Part shown: positions 52,901 through 64,000 of the stretch, piece by piece
Numbering within the stretch: position 1 is the stretch's first letter
How the letters are laid out: the number at the start of each line of letters is the position of its first letter
Assembly (NCBI RefSeq): GCF_024713945.1
Contig: NC_134685.1
Location: forward strand, 1,364,001-1,428,000
Length of the DNA stretch: 64,000 nt
Reading direction: 5' to 3'
From: Dermatophagoides farinae
Taxonomy: Eukaryota; Arthropoda; Arachnida; Sarcoptiformes; Pyroglyphidae
Made by a program: the position numbers and the translations under genes
Notes under the pieces: model-generated
The model's database searches: none
Seen by the model: the letters and a program-made list of their open reading frames with translations, nothing else
Told to the model about the DNA's origin: nothing

Positions 52901-53524
52901 GTTTGTTTTGGCCACGTTTTTTTTTCGTCTTACCATCATAACGAAAAAAAAAATGTGATGAATCAAATAAATTGTGCAACAAACAAATAAATAAATATTC
53001 AAAATCATTGATTTCAATGATTTCAATTTCATTCGACATTTCATACATATTCGCACACACGTAGAAGAGTTTCAACCGAAAAAAAGTATTCATTTCATTC
53101 GGAAACGAACAATTAATTTCGTCTTTTTCATCATTATCGATTGATTGATTGATTGATTGATGAGAAAGAAAAAAATCGATAATCATCATCACATTTCAGT
53201 ATAACTGAAAATCAATCAAATCAATTTTTTTCTCTGGATTAATATAGGTAAGTTTTATTAAATGAAATTTTTGCACATTTCTTTGATGAATATGTGTTTA
53301 ATTATGTAACATTGAAATTGTGAAATTGAAAATTCATTTAATGAATATATCCAAAAAAAAAAAAAAAATTCGAATGATTTTGAAGTAGTAATTTTGATTG
53401 ATTGTCAGTTGTGATTAGTAAAATGAAAAATTTGAAAAAATTTCTTTTCCTCATTTTTCCTTCAATTTTCAATTTGAATTTCTTTTCTAATAATGAAATT
53501 TTTTTTTGTTTTTTTTTCTTATGA
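49942..53524. other. Divergent intergenic region between the fibulin-like and desaturase genes
   Basis: About 3.6 kb that must contain both promoters. It holds (AC)n at 50219-50248 and (TG)n at 50281-50302, (CA)n near 50474-50497, (CAACC) units near 51320-51340, a GACGTCGTC block near 51213-51230, and an AGATGGCG element at about 51625-51632. The relatively complex segment 51370-51720 is the best promoter candidate. No gene is seen. Confidence 0.6.
51625..51632 (+). promoter_or_regulatory. AGATGGCG element in the divergent region
   Basis: AGATGGCG, a YY1/Pho-like core, lies in the least repetitive part of the divergent intergenic region. Related elements occur at 32323-32337 and 56691-56700. 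Confidence 0.2.
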
Positions 53525-53550
53525 ATGTCCAAGAAAATTATGGCCGTTGA
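53521..53550 (+). other. Short upstream ORF overlapping the desaturase start
   Basis: ATG at 53521 opens a nine-codon frame ending TGA at 53548-53550. It overlaps, in another frame, both candidate desaturase starts (53525 and 53540). If the transcript begins upstream, this uORF could reduce translation of the main frame. Confidence 0.35.
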
Positions 53551-56036
53551 CAGTATAACTACACATCGTATTGGACATAAGGAATCCGGTGGTGAAATCC
53601 GAAATTCCATAACAAAACTTTCAAATAATAATGATAATGATAATTATCATTCAAATGAAGATGATTATCATCAACCTGATTTAATACCGGATGATGATGA
53701 TGATGATGATGATAATGAAAAATCATTACGATCGGATCCATTACCATTATTACAATTAAATGATATTGTTTGGCGTAATGTAATATTATTATCCATTCTA
53801 CATATATTGGCCATTTATGGCTGGTTCATATTCGTAATGGATCCAAATATTAAATGGCAAACAAGTATAGCAACATTTATACTTGGCCTATTTTCATCAT
53901 CATTTGGTATAACGGCCGGCGCACATCGTCTTTGGTCACATCGTTCATATAAAGCTAAATGGCCATTAAGGTTTTAATTCTTTTTTTTCCAATGAATTTT
54001 TTAAACACCACTAACACAGTTTATGTTTTAATGTTTTAATTAATTAATAATAGATTAATTTTGGCATTTGCCAATACAATGGCATTACAAAATGATATTT
54101 ATGAATGGTGTCGTGATCATCGTGTTCATCATAAATATTCGGAAACCAATGCCGATCCACATAATTCAAGACGTGGTTTTTTCTTCGCACATATGGGCTG
54201 GTTAATGGTTAAAAAACATTCAGATGTTAAATTGAAAGGTAATAAACTGCTGATTGAAATTGAATTATCGTAACTAAACAATAATAATGATGATGATGAT
54301 TACAAAGTGTTTTCATCTCAACAATATTTGTCAACCTGTTCATTGTTTAGCCTATACTTGCATGAAATCGAAATCGATTTACATTAACAGATTTTACCAT
54401 TTTCTCTCTCTATATATATATGTTGTATATGTTTAATTTTCGTTTGTTTTTGTTTCACTTTTTATTTCCATTCTATTCAATGATAATCAACATGACGGCA
54501 GTGAATGACCATTATATAGCAGCAGCAGCAGCAGCAGCATTCAACAAGTTATTATTAGACATTTTTTTTGTCTTTTGCATTTGTTGAAAAAAAAATTATG
54601 ATCCCTATATATATATGTGTTTGAGTTTCTTGTCTGGATTTGATCACTTTTAGAGTGAGTGACCACATTGATTTATTTGACCATTTTACATATAGTTGAT
54701 TGATTGTTTTTTTTTTTGTTTTGTTTTGTTTTGTTTGTTTGAAGTATTATCATTGATGATGATGAGGATTACAATATGTTCATAGGATTCAATTTTTCTT
54801 TATTTTTTTCTGTTCAAGATGGTCAATACTTGTGATTTTTTTTTCTTGTTGCTTGATGAAAAATTTATGCCATAATGCTGGATATATGACGATGATGATG
54901 ATGATGATAATGGCAAGGCCTGATGTTTTATTGTGTTTGGACACACAATGTTCCATTTGCATGATATTTTTAACGTACAGCAACAGCAATAATGAAATAA
55001 TCTTTAATATTCAATTCATTTGATTGATATTTATCGAATCCACATGACAAGGTCATTGTAGATTTGATTCAATCAATCAATCATCAAAATTTTTATTTCA
55101 TTTAACAACTAATCAATCGAATTTCTTATAATCTATAGGTAAAAATATTGATCTATCCGATGTATGGGCCGATCCAATTATACGTTTTCAGCGTCGTTTT
55201 TACATACCATTGGTTATTATTTGCTGGGGAATCATACCAACATTGATACCATTCTATTTTTGGAATGAAACATTATGGCATTCATTTTTAGGTTGTGTTT
55301 GTTTCCGTTATGTTTATGTATTACATTGTACATGGTTGGTGAATAGTGCCGCACATCTTTGGGGACATCGACCATATGATGTAAATATTGAACCAAAAGA
55401 AAATGATTCCGTAGTATATCTAACATTTGGTGAAGGTAAATATTCATCATCAAAAAATTTTAACAAAAAAAAAAAAAAAAACATTTGGCTGGTATTGCAT
55501 GTTACAGATGTCAATGATAAATCAATCCATTACCGTTACATACATACACACACACACACACAGACATACTTGAAAATATCAAAAAATTGAAAATGGCTAG
55601 ACAACCGTGGTTATATATACTATAGTAACCAGATTTATATTTTTATCTTGAAACAACCAAACAAATTAGAGAATTAATGGTTTTTCTTTCTTTTTAATAT
55701 AAATAAATACTTTTTATTATTATTGCAACAGGTTATCATAATTATCATCACACGTTTCCATGGGATTATTCAGCATCCGAGTATGGTTCATATTATAATT
55801 TCAATTTAACAACATTGATTATTGATCTATTCAAACATTGTGGTTGGACATTTGATTTGAAAAAACCATCCAATGAATTGATTGTGGCAAGAAAATATCG
55901 TACTGGTGATGGTACAGAAAATTTATTATTACGGCGAAAAAGTTTTTACGATTGGTTGGTTGGAATTTTTGTTACAACATCAAATCTAACCATTACATTA
56001 ATGTTACGAATGATTTATCAATATCTTGCCTATTGA
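53525..56036 (+). CDS. Acyl-CoA delta-9 desaturase (stearoyl-CoA desaturase family)
   Basis: Exons 53525-53970, 54054-54238, 55139-55435 and 55732-56036 join in phases 2, 1, 1; 410 aa. The enzyme inserts a cis-delta-9 double bond into palmitoyl- or stearoyl-CoA in the ER membrane, using cytochrome b5 and a di-iron centre. All three His boxes are present: HRLWSH (134-139), HRVHH (171-175) and HNYHH (312-316), plus the conserved NSAAHLWGHRPYD segment and YLTFGEG. Hydrophobic segments flank them (about 84-103, 114-133, 225-265). Insect and vertebrate relatives are usually 330-380 aa; the excess here is an acidic N-terminal region with an Asp run (56-63) encoded by a GAT microsatellite. The start could also be Met6 (53540), which has no clear advantage. 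Intron 2 is 900 nt, much longer than its neighbours. Confidence 0.95.
54239..55138 (+). other. Desaturase intron 2
   Basis: A 900-nt intron starting GTAATA and ending CTATAG. It holds an (AGC)7 array at 54518-54539, a GAT block near 54889-54908 and TTTTG units. The ORFs inside it are artefacts. Confidence 0.8.
54518..54539. repeat. (AGC)7 microsatellite
   Basis: Perfect AGC array inside desaturase intron 2; the only sizeable CAG/AGC array outside coding sequence that I noted. Confidence 0.9.
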
Positions 56037-56690
56037 GAACAACATCCACACACACACACACACACACATCAAGTATTGATCTTGTTTTTGATTTGCGAAT
56101 TTGCAATTGATTTTCTGAATAGATACTACCACTACTACTGCAACAACAACAAAAACAACAACAACAACTGTGACAATATTCCAATGTTGTTTTTTTTCTG
56201 GATTTTTGTTTTGGTTTTTATTTCATCACCAATCAATGTTTCAAATGTTGTTGTTTGGTTGACACAACAGATTATAAACGAACCAATCATCATCATCATC
56301 ATCATCATAAAAAATCATCAATGATTTTCGATCCATCAACATGAACATTTTTTTTTTGTCCATTATTTGTCCACCACCATGTTTTATTGTTATTGTTGAT
56401 ATGATTTTTTGTTGTTGTTGTTGTTGTTGTTGTGAAACATTTATTTTTGTCAATTAATGTGCAGAATTTGAATTTTTTTTTTTTTATATTTCATATTTTG
56501 TGCATTGAATTGCGTACAACATCACATAATCAAACCTGTTTTTTTTCAAAGTTTGTTTTTGTTGATAAATTTTTAATGCAATTTTTTTTTCTTATCTTTG
56601 ATGATAATCCAAAAAAAAAATGATGACGATTTTAGAAATTAAACAAAAAAAACCCAAACCCAAACTCTAAATGTTGACAATGGCCAACAA

Positions 56691-56700
56691 TAGATGGCGG
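56691..56700 (+). promoter_or_regulatory. AGATGGCGGC element (YY1/Pho-like)
   Basis: AGATGGCGGC in a short complex segment about 650 bp after the desaturase stop. It matches the AAGATGGCGGC type of core promoter element except for the first base. It could belong to the next plus-strand gene. Confidence 0.25.
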
Positions 56701-58274
56701 CACCTTTTTTTCTCTATTACAATCAATGAGACCAAAATTCTTTGCCCGTTTGTTTCCGTTTTTTTTGTTTTTGATTTTTGATTTTTGGTTTTTCAAATTC
56801 TCTAATTTTGTCTTTCTCATATTTGTTTCTCTTTCAATGAATTAATGAATTGAATAAAAAAAAATGAAAAAATAAAAAAGTGAATGATGATTGTGCAAAA
56901 ACAACAAAATCTGCAATTACACACACACACCTTCAAGACACACAAAAAAAAAATTCGAATTCAATATGCGTGTGTTTCAATGATGACATCGAAATTAATA
57001 ATCAACGAAAAAAAAATTATCATCATCATGTTTAAAATAGAATTCATTCAACATTGAGTGACGATGATGAGAATGGAATTTTATCATCAAGTATCTATAG
57101 ATAGAGAAAAAACATCTTTTTATTTCTTGTTTTACCTGTACGTCATATGTGTGTGTGTGCGTGTGTATGTTTTTTTTTCGAATGTTTTTGATGATGAATC
57201 TTTTTAAATAAAGGTGTTTTGATTTTGATAGATTGACGACGACAACTACCACGGCTACAACGGATTGAATCAAAATATTATCATCATCATCATCGAGATG
57301 ATGATGTCAATCATATCAAGGAAAAATAATACCATTTTTTCAGTGTGTATGTGTGTGTGTATATGGTATGTGTGTGTTTCAACATAAAAAAGAAATTCAT
57401 TAATTGATTTTTATCATCATTCGCGAATTGTATTGATCTTCACAAAAAAAATTATTGATTTTATAACGCTGTAATTTTCATCTGTGTATGGCATCACTAA
57501 TAAAAACAACCAAATTACGCCATCATCATCCTATTTCAACAAAAAAAAATCATTTTGACCAAAATTACAAACACACGTAATTCATATATTTGTATGGTAA
57601 AGATTTTCAAATGAAAATTTATTGAAATAATTGAATAATATATACAAGACAATCATTGGTCGTCAGAAAAAAAAGAAAAGAAAATTTGTTCCAAAATAGA
57701 CAAATCATTTGTTCGGTCATCATTTGGTCATTTCAAAGTTTTTGTTTGCATTTCGTATGCAAATAAATGTCATCCAAATAGCATTGAATCGAATCATTCC
57801 TTACACACACACACAAACACACACACCACATGTGATGCCAAGGTAAGTTATAAATGATGAAACGTTATTTTTTGTTTTCTTTTTTTTTATTTTTTTATTT
57901 CGATCTCATTTCAATATATATCCAAATTATTTTTATTATCAAGGTTATTTTTGTCAAATGTTTACATTGATTCAGATTCAAATTCATCGAAATATATAAA
58001 ATCAAATTCCATGGGGAATTTCCTAATCGATTTGATTTGATTTTTAGCCTTGTAAATTCTGAACAAAACAAACATATTTTGTTGTTGTTGTTGTTGTTGT
58101 TGAAATGATGATGATGATGATGATGATTAATGATGGTGATGATTTTTTTTCCATTGCTATCTAATTGCAACAAATAATTGAAATTTTAGATAGCAAAATC
58201 AATAATCATTACTATTTGCAATTTTTTTATACATTGCGAACATCAAGCCAAAAACCATTTGATTCTGTAATTAG

Positions 58275-58307
58275 AAAATGGAAAACAAAAAGAAATCCTT
58301 GAATCCG
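58275..58307 (+). other. Exon-like segment with a start codon, possible alternative first exon
   Basis: Bounded by an AG after TGTAATT and by a good donor GTAAGA. It contains ATG at 58278 and ten codons (MENKKKSLNP) ending in phase 0. Phase 0 would fit the candidate exon at 61443-61519. It is short enough to be chance. Confidence 0.2.
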
Positions 58308-59825
58308 GTAAGAAATATTGTGAAATGGAAAATGTCACAAACGATCGTTGATCATCATCATCATTATCAATAAAGGGGTTGATTCATGGCCAATTCGAGT
58401 TTCTCTTTTTTTTTGTTTTTTGCATTACAGAAATTGATATTCTCTTCAATTTGATTTAGATTTCGATGAGTAGAAAAAAAATAATAACAAAACAACAAAG
58501 ACAGAAAGCAGGTTGTTGGTTTTATCACATGGCCATTTGCTCTAGGCATCATCATTTTATTATTATTAAAATTACCGATAACTTTACAATTCAATTTACA
58601 GTTTATAAAGTATTGGAGGGAGAAAGTAAAGAGGGATATGAATAGAAAGCTGTTATTTTTTTTGTTCAATTTCTTGATCCACTTGATATTATCATCCCCA
58701 TTTTTTTCTCCCCTCTCTTTCTCTCTAACACACACACATTTTTATGTTCAACAAGTGAAAAAAAAATATAATATAGCCAAGTCGATAATGAATGAACACA
58801 CGAGACCGATAACGAAATGATGATCATCGTACTGTTGTTGTGTAGTCATTTTTATTCGATGACAATCATCATCATGAAGAAAATGATGGTGATGATGATG
58901 ATAGCATGGTGATGGCCATTATCATTGAAAATTTCTAGTTTTGTTTTTTCATTCGTTCATTTTTTTGTATGAGAATTTTTCTTATTTTTTATTATTCTTG
59001 AAATTTAAGAAATGTTGATGATTGGTGATTGTGATTCTCTTTTCTCTTGTGTGTGTGTTGTGATGATTTTTTCATTTTTTTAGCATAATCATCGAATCTT
59101 CTATATCGGCCATCAAAATTCATTTTAATTTTTTTTTTATAATTATCTGCCATTTTTTTTTTTTGCTTTCCTGTTTGCAAAATCACAATTAATTTGTGAA
59201 TTGAAAATTTGGTTTACAACCAAAACAAAAAAGACGTCATCATCATCATCATTTCAATTGGTGAATATTTACGTCATTCTACTCTTGTTGTTGTTTTGAT
59301 TTTTTTTTTTTGAATAAAAAAAAATTCTGTTTTTTTCCGTTCTAGAATCTTTTTGAACGTTTTACGTTAATTTTTTTTTCTTTCTTTCACGGAAACAACA
59401 TATACATACACACACACATACTGATTAAATCAATTCATCTTGTATTGATAGGATGAATGTACAGAACAACAACAACAACAACAACAAAAATAAAATACAT
59501 TTACCAGATAATTCAGATTTACATTAATTATCATTATCATCATCATCATCATGGCCATAATATTGAAATGAGGAAAAGAAAATTTTTTTTTTTTTTGTTT
59601 ATAAATTAATTACCTACGGCTATTCATCATCAATTTATAATAATAATAATAATAATAGTAATTCTAGTTGTTGTTGTTGTTGTTGTTGTTATTTTAGATT
59701 CAGATGAATGAATTTTCGGTTACCTTAAAATTGACATCGGCATTTTTTTTCTTGTTTTGTTTGTTTGTTAAACAACACAAACAATATAATAATATTTTTT
59801 TTCCCCGAGAAAAAAAAAATCATAA

Positions 59826-59828
<3 letters not shown>

Positions 59829-59868
<40 letters not shown>
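59829..59868. repeat. (CA)20 microsatellite
   Basis: Perfect 40-bp CA array, the longest uninterrupted dinucleotide repeat seen here. Confidence 0.95.
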
Positions 59869-59874
<6 letters not shown>

Positions 59875-60253
59875 CAAACACTTTACCTTCATAAAATGGG
59901 TGTGTATTTGTATAATTTCACTGCAATGTTTGATGTCATAATAATAATCATCATTTCGATGGAAAAAAACAAATTATGATGATTGGTCACTCTGTTTGTG
60001 TGTGTGCGTGTTCACACTATATTTCCATAATTGAAGAAGATTCATTTTATTCATTTCAAAGTTGATTTATATTTTGTTTGATTTTTTTTTAATTTTCTCT
60101 TTTTTTTCTTATTTTTTTTGGTCATTAATTCATTACTACTACTATAATACCCTGTTTCATTTCAGGATTCAGTGTTTTTATTATATATATAAATAATAGT
60201 TTGATGAATTTGAAAATTCAATTAAAGTTTTGATTTCTTTTTTTCCCTCTCTT

Positions 60254-60284
<31 letters not shown>

Positions 60285-60385
60285 AATAGATATAATCATA
60301 TGTCAAGTACATTGGTCATAATATATATATATTAACATTTATGTGAATACTACTAAACGACAACAACAACGACGACAAAAAAATC

Positions 60386-61291
60386 ATGATCAATATCATG
60401 GAAGGAAATGGTCTTTTAAATTCTGAACATGAACGTCATATCATGCCATCATCATCATCATCATCAACAACAACATCATCGAATGTTGTTAATAATATGA
60501 TTGCTAATAGTAGTGATAGCATGAATAATAATCTGGATCACCATGTCGACAATCAAATGATTTCCGGTAATTTTGTCGCACATCCTTCATCGTCATCATC
60601 ATCATCATCATCTTTGAAGATGAATGTTAAAAATAATGATAATAAACAACAAATACATGATCATAGCATTGATGAAGATGATGATGATGATGATCATTAT
60701 GAATCGAATATTGTCATTGTTGATAGTGATGATGATGATGATGATGCTGGTGATGAACAAAAACAACTTCTTCGACCTGATATTGAGAAAGAATCAACAT
60801 TGAATTCAGTTCAAACAACAACAACAACAATAGCAACAGAACAACAACAACTCAATACAATTGAATCGTTGAGGCCATCAACATTGACATTGGCAACGAC
60901 ACCAATATCATTAGATCATAATACAGTTGATGTGAATAACAGTAGCAATAAAAACAAACATCAGTCCTATCGTCAACCACAACAGCAACAAGAAAAACGA
61001 TCATTGTTTCTTACAATCGATCATAAATTGGCTATAAGACGTCGAAATACTGGCTCTGTTCGTTCATATGAAGAATGTGAAATTATGTCTACCGCTGTTC
61101 CATCAATATCACCTTCGAATGAGATATCAAAATCGACTGCAATATTGGCTACCAATGATGATATTAGCAATAATAATAAATGTTCAACATCAGAATTTAT
61201 CACAAATGAAATGTCTCCCAAACAACAACAACATCATCATCAAATGGCCATCATAAACGAACATGGTGATAATATCAATCATGAATCAAAA
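60386..61291 (+). CDS. First coding exon of an unrecognised low-complexity protein
   Basis: An open frame from ATG 60386 runs 302 codons to a good donor (GTAAGT) at 61292, phase 0. An in-frame stop at 60344-60346 without a nearby acceptor supports 60386 as the start. The protein is rich in S, T, N, D, H and Q runs and has an acidic centre (about 91-125). The best candidate for a structured part is about 200-235 (KRSLFLTIDHKLAIRRRNTGSVRSYEECEI), which is basic and free of repeats. There is no membrane segment or known domain in this exon. It probably is the disordered N-terminus of a larger protein whose conserved part lies to the right. Without splicing the frame would stop 18 codons later. 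Confidence 0.65.
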
Positions 61292-61442
61292 GTAAGTGTT
61301 GTGATTCTGTTTGTATCTACTTTTATCCATCATGAAAGTGTGAGATGAAGTGATAAAAATTGGAATTTTCCAATCACGAATCCTTAAATTTGAATTTGAT
61401 TTATTCGAAATTTCAATTTTTCAATCATTTCTGGCTTTCTAG

Positions 61443-61523
61443 CCACTTGAATATGTTGTTCGATTGGTTTTTTCCAATAAGAAGAATCCCCACTTGAATC
61501 CACTTTGTTTCATTCATTGGTAA
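61443..61523 (+). CDS. Possible second exon of the gene starting at 60386
   Basis: A strong polypyrimidine acceptor (TTTCTGGCTTTCTAG) ends at 61442. The phase-0 frame continues PLEYVVRLVFSNKKNPHLN then PLCFIHW. It either stops at TAA 61521-61523 or is spliced at 61519 (GTAAGA, phase 2). The 151-nt intron is of a size usual for this genome. I do not recognise the sequence. Confidence 0.35.
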   Translation, partial: PLEYVVRLVFSNKKNPHLNPLCFIHW

Positions 61524-63963
61524 GAAATGACAACCTTAAAATTGATTGATTCACATTCCTCTGTTAAACCAAAAAAAAACCCAAATTAATAAAATTTAGG
61601 TGTACGGATGTGTGTGTGTGTGTATGGATGACCAAACATGTCAATTTGTTTATATTGAAATTCATTCAATGATCATGTGTGAATAATAGAAAATTCAATT
61701 TATTTTCAAGTTTTATTATTTCACATGTCCAAAATGATGATGAACATGACCGCCATATTGTTGTGGTTTTGTTTGTTTGTTTGTTTGTTTTTTTTGATTT
61801 TGTTTTTTGTTTTTCAATTCAAATTTCTCAAGTTTAAAATTCCATTATATATTATATTATTATCGATCATCATATGATGAATTTAGAAAGGTGTGAGATG
61901 TGAGTTTTTCCTTTTTCTCTATTCATTTTATTTCATTTCAAGGATTATTATTTACCACGAATTTGTTTATATTCAATGATGATTAAAGAAAAAACTACGT
62001 AGTTGTGGGGGGGAGGGGAGTGAATATCCACTGAATTTTTATTTATTTATTTTTTTGAATTCAACAAAATGAAAATTTCCATTCATCGTCATTGACCATT
62101 TCAAAGAGGGCAGAAAGAAAAAAAAATTTGTATCTAGTTATAGTTAGTTAGTTAGCATCTATATATCATCTAGGTCGATCTATAGCTATCGATAGCTATC
62201 TGCATATATTTCGAATGTCAAGGACAATGATGATGTGTACGCACTTAAAGATCCTTCTTTGGCTCAAGGTGCTCTTGTTTTTTTTTGTTTCTTTCACTAA
62301 TTTTTTTTTTAAATTTTACAATTTTATCACGCACACACACACACACATGAAAATACATTTCTTAGGGTATGATAATTGAATTTTCTCTCTTTCTTTTTTT
62401 TTGTCAATTTTTGTAAATCAAACGGTTGTGGTTAAGTTTTGAACATTCGTGTTTTTTTTTCTTATATCCTCATAGTTTTTTTTTTTTTTTTTTTTTGGTT
62501 GTTTTGTTCTTGTGATCATTTTATCATTTCAATCACACACATATATAAACACACGTACACACATAATGGTTATTACTTATCCGGTATAAAAAAAAATAAA
62601 AATAAATAAGATACGTGTGGCTATTACCCGTGTGTGTGAAACTTTTTTTTTTGTTTTTTTTTGTTTCGTTTTTGCATTTCACCCATACACTTAATTTAGA
62701 ATTGACGATAATTGATAAATCAGAAAAAATCACAAGATAAAATTTTTTATAAAAAATAAAATCATCAAGGGACAAAATGTTTATTTTCTATTTTTGGATA
62801 TCAAATAACGTTCACAGTCCAAGATTTCAAGTCAATTTAAAAAAAAAAAATTTTTTTTCTTCCTAAAATTCATAATCTGTTGATCGATGATGAATTGATT
62901 GATTTCAGTTCAAAAAAGGCATTTTTATTTATATTTATAGGTAGCATATAACTTTTTGATGATATCAAACTAATGATGATTATGATTATGACCTTGGTCT
63001 TTGTCTTTGAGATAACCAGTAGTGTGCCGGTATGTGTGTGTGTGTTAGTCATAGTTGCCCATTTCTATGGTCAACACGTATGTGCATGTATTTTACATAT
63101 TTAAAATATAATATACCCCCACATGATTAGTTGGAAACAAAAAAATTTTTTTGTTTTGTTTTGTTTTGATCATCAGATCTATTCCATCCGTTTTGTGTAC
63201 GATCTCACAAATACAAACATATCTTTTCCTTTCATTTTTTATAATCCAATCAGTCAATCAATCAAATTAATCAAAGAACAAAAAAAAAACAAATTGAAAA
63301 ATGCAAAAAAAAAAAAATAATTCATAACCATCCAATTCATATATGCCTCTACCACCATTTATGATTGATCAATTGATAGATTGTGACCAGAGAAAGAAAG
63401 AAAGAAAGAGAAAGGAAAAAATGAAATTTTTTTTGTTTTACAATAATATCATTTATTCATTCATTCATTCAAAATATCCATTGAATCTTAATAATTTAAA
63501 AGAAAAAAAAAATTTTTTTTTCTTTTCTTTTAATCGACAACAAATATTCATCATCACACACACACACACGCACACATCAACCAAAACACAAGAACATCTC
63601 ATCATCATCGTCATCGCCATCGTCATTGTCAACATTAATCTATGTGTGCGGTGTGTTCATTTAAATTCATTGTCATCATTTTCATTCGAATTTTTTTTAT
63701 CATCACATAAAAATAATGAGCTTTTTTAAATATTTAAAAATTTTTCACTTTTGATGTTGTTGTTGAAGGGTTGTTGAAAATTATTGGGATTTCTGATTTT
63801 GATATATTTTTTTTTTCATTTCTGTTTCCATTTATTTTTGTGATCGACTACAATAATAATAACAATTACAATTGTTCCATTTGGATAGATTGTCCAGCCA
63901 TTGGCTCAAATATTGATTTCATATATTGAAAAATTGAAAAAATTTTCCATAAACAAAACAACA
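61524..63963. other. Intron or intergenic region before the right-edge gene
   Basis: Holds TG and CA arrays (61609-61623, 62332-62347), a G-rich tract near 62006-62020, an 18-bp perfect palindrome at 62182-62199, a T-run near 62477-62496 and A/T runs. No convincing exon was found. Confidence 0.5.
62182..62199. promoter_or_regulatory. 18-bp perfect palindrome containing TATCGATA
   Basis: ATAGCTATCGATAGCTAT is a perfect palindrome centred on ATCGAT. It includes TATCGATA, the DRE element bound by DREF in Drosophila. It could be a factor site or a cruciform-prone sequence. Confidence 0.35.
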
Positions 63964-64000
63964 ATGGCCACATTTTTACGACGTTCATTGATTACCATAT
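63964..64000 (+). CDS. Probable 5' end of another gene, cut by the window edge
   Basis: ATG at 63964 in a favourable context (AACAACAATGG) opens MATFLRRSLITI to the last base. The basic, hydroxylated, Leu-rich start looks like a mitochondrial targeting sequence. Only 12 codons are visible, so identity is unknown. Confidence 0.35.
   Translation, partial: MATFLRRSLITI

Larger units (their letters stand above)
56037..60385. other. Intergenic or 5' region, desaturase 3' end to next plus-strand gene
   Basis: Starts with the desaturase 3' UTR. It holds (AAC)n, (ATC)n, an AGATGGCGGC element at 56691-56700, an exon-like piece at 58275-58307, a (CA)20 array at 59829-59868, an AAT array near 59638-59654 and (AC)n near 60260-60284. 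The promoter of the gene starting at 60386 is probably in the distal part. No complete gene is seen. Confidence 0.55.

Noticed and set aside
61591-61680. Possible third exon of the gene at 60386 after an acceptor at 61599
   Set aside because: The frame is mostly a TG-repeat translation (VCV) and soon stops; no support beyond an AG.

Overview
This is nuclear DNA from an arthropod, most likely an astigmatid mite of the house-dust-mite type (Dermatophagoides or a relative). The base composition is very AT-rich. Non-coding DNA is full of short microsatellites: (ATC/GAT)n, (AAC/GTT)n, (CA/TG)n and long A and T runs. Spliced genes have mostly tiny introns (about 55-110 nt), and their proteins carry Q, N, S, D and H runs. 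Species assignment is inference; no ribosomal or mitochondrial marker is present. No bacterial, viral or transposon gene was recognised, and no tRNA or rRNA gene was found by eye.

Layout. (1) 11-12713, minus strand: the castor/CASZ1 zinc-finger transcription factor, eight or nine coding exons, four castor-type fingers. (2) 12738-32753: about 20 kb with no convincing gene, probably the upstream region and/or 5' intron of castor; it holds octamer-like sites, a cluster of three inverted repeats and many microsatellites. (3) 32754-34570, minus: an ER glycerol-3-phosphate acyltransferase of the GPAT3/4 type. (4) 37896-39616, minus: a secreted protein with the fold of copper type II ascorbate-dependent monooxygenases (PHM/DBH/MOXD1) that has lost nearly all copper ligands. 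(5) 41235-42728, minus: a Cys-loop anion-channel subunit. (6) 43615-45154, minus: an unrecognised single-pass membrane protein with a CxxC motif. (7) 46845-49941, minus: a fibulin/hemicentin-like extracellular matrix protein with eight calcium-binding EGF domains, a fibulin-type C-terminus and an unusual VQQK repeat block. (8) 53525-56036, plus: an acyl-CoA delta-9 desaturase with all three His boxes. (9) 60386-61523 or beyond, plus: a low-complexity, unrecognised first coding exon plus a possible second exon. (10) 63964 to the right edge, plus: a probable start of another gene.

The genes do not form a pathway. The acyltransferase and the desaturase both serve lipid synthesis in the ER but are about 20 kb apart on opposite strands. 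Six adjacent minus-strand genes are followed by plus-strand ones, so the fibulin-like gene and the desaturase are divergently arranged across 49942-53524. Exon borders were placed by reading GT/AG signals and reading-frame phase by hand; all internal junctions given join in phase. The most interesting items are the copper-less monooxygenase, an internal NuRD-recruitment-like motif in castor, three identical octamer-containing 11-mers in and upstream of castor, a hairpin cluster at 14.2-14.4 kb, and the altered loop A of the channel.
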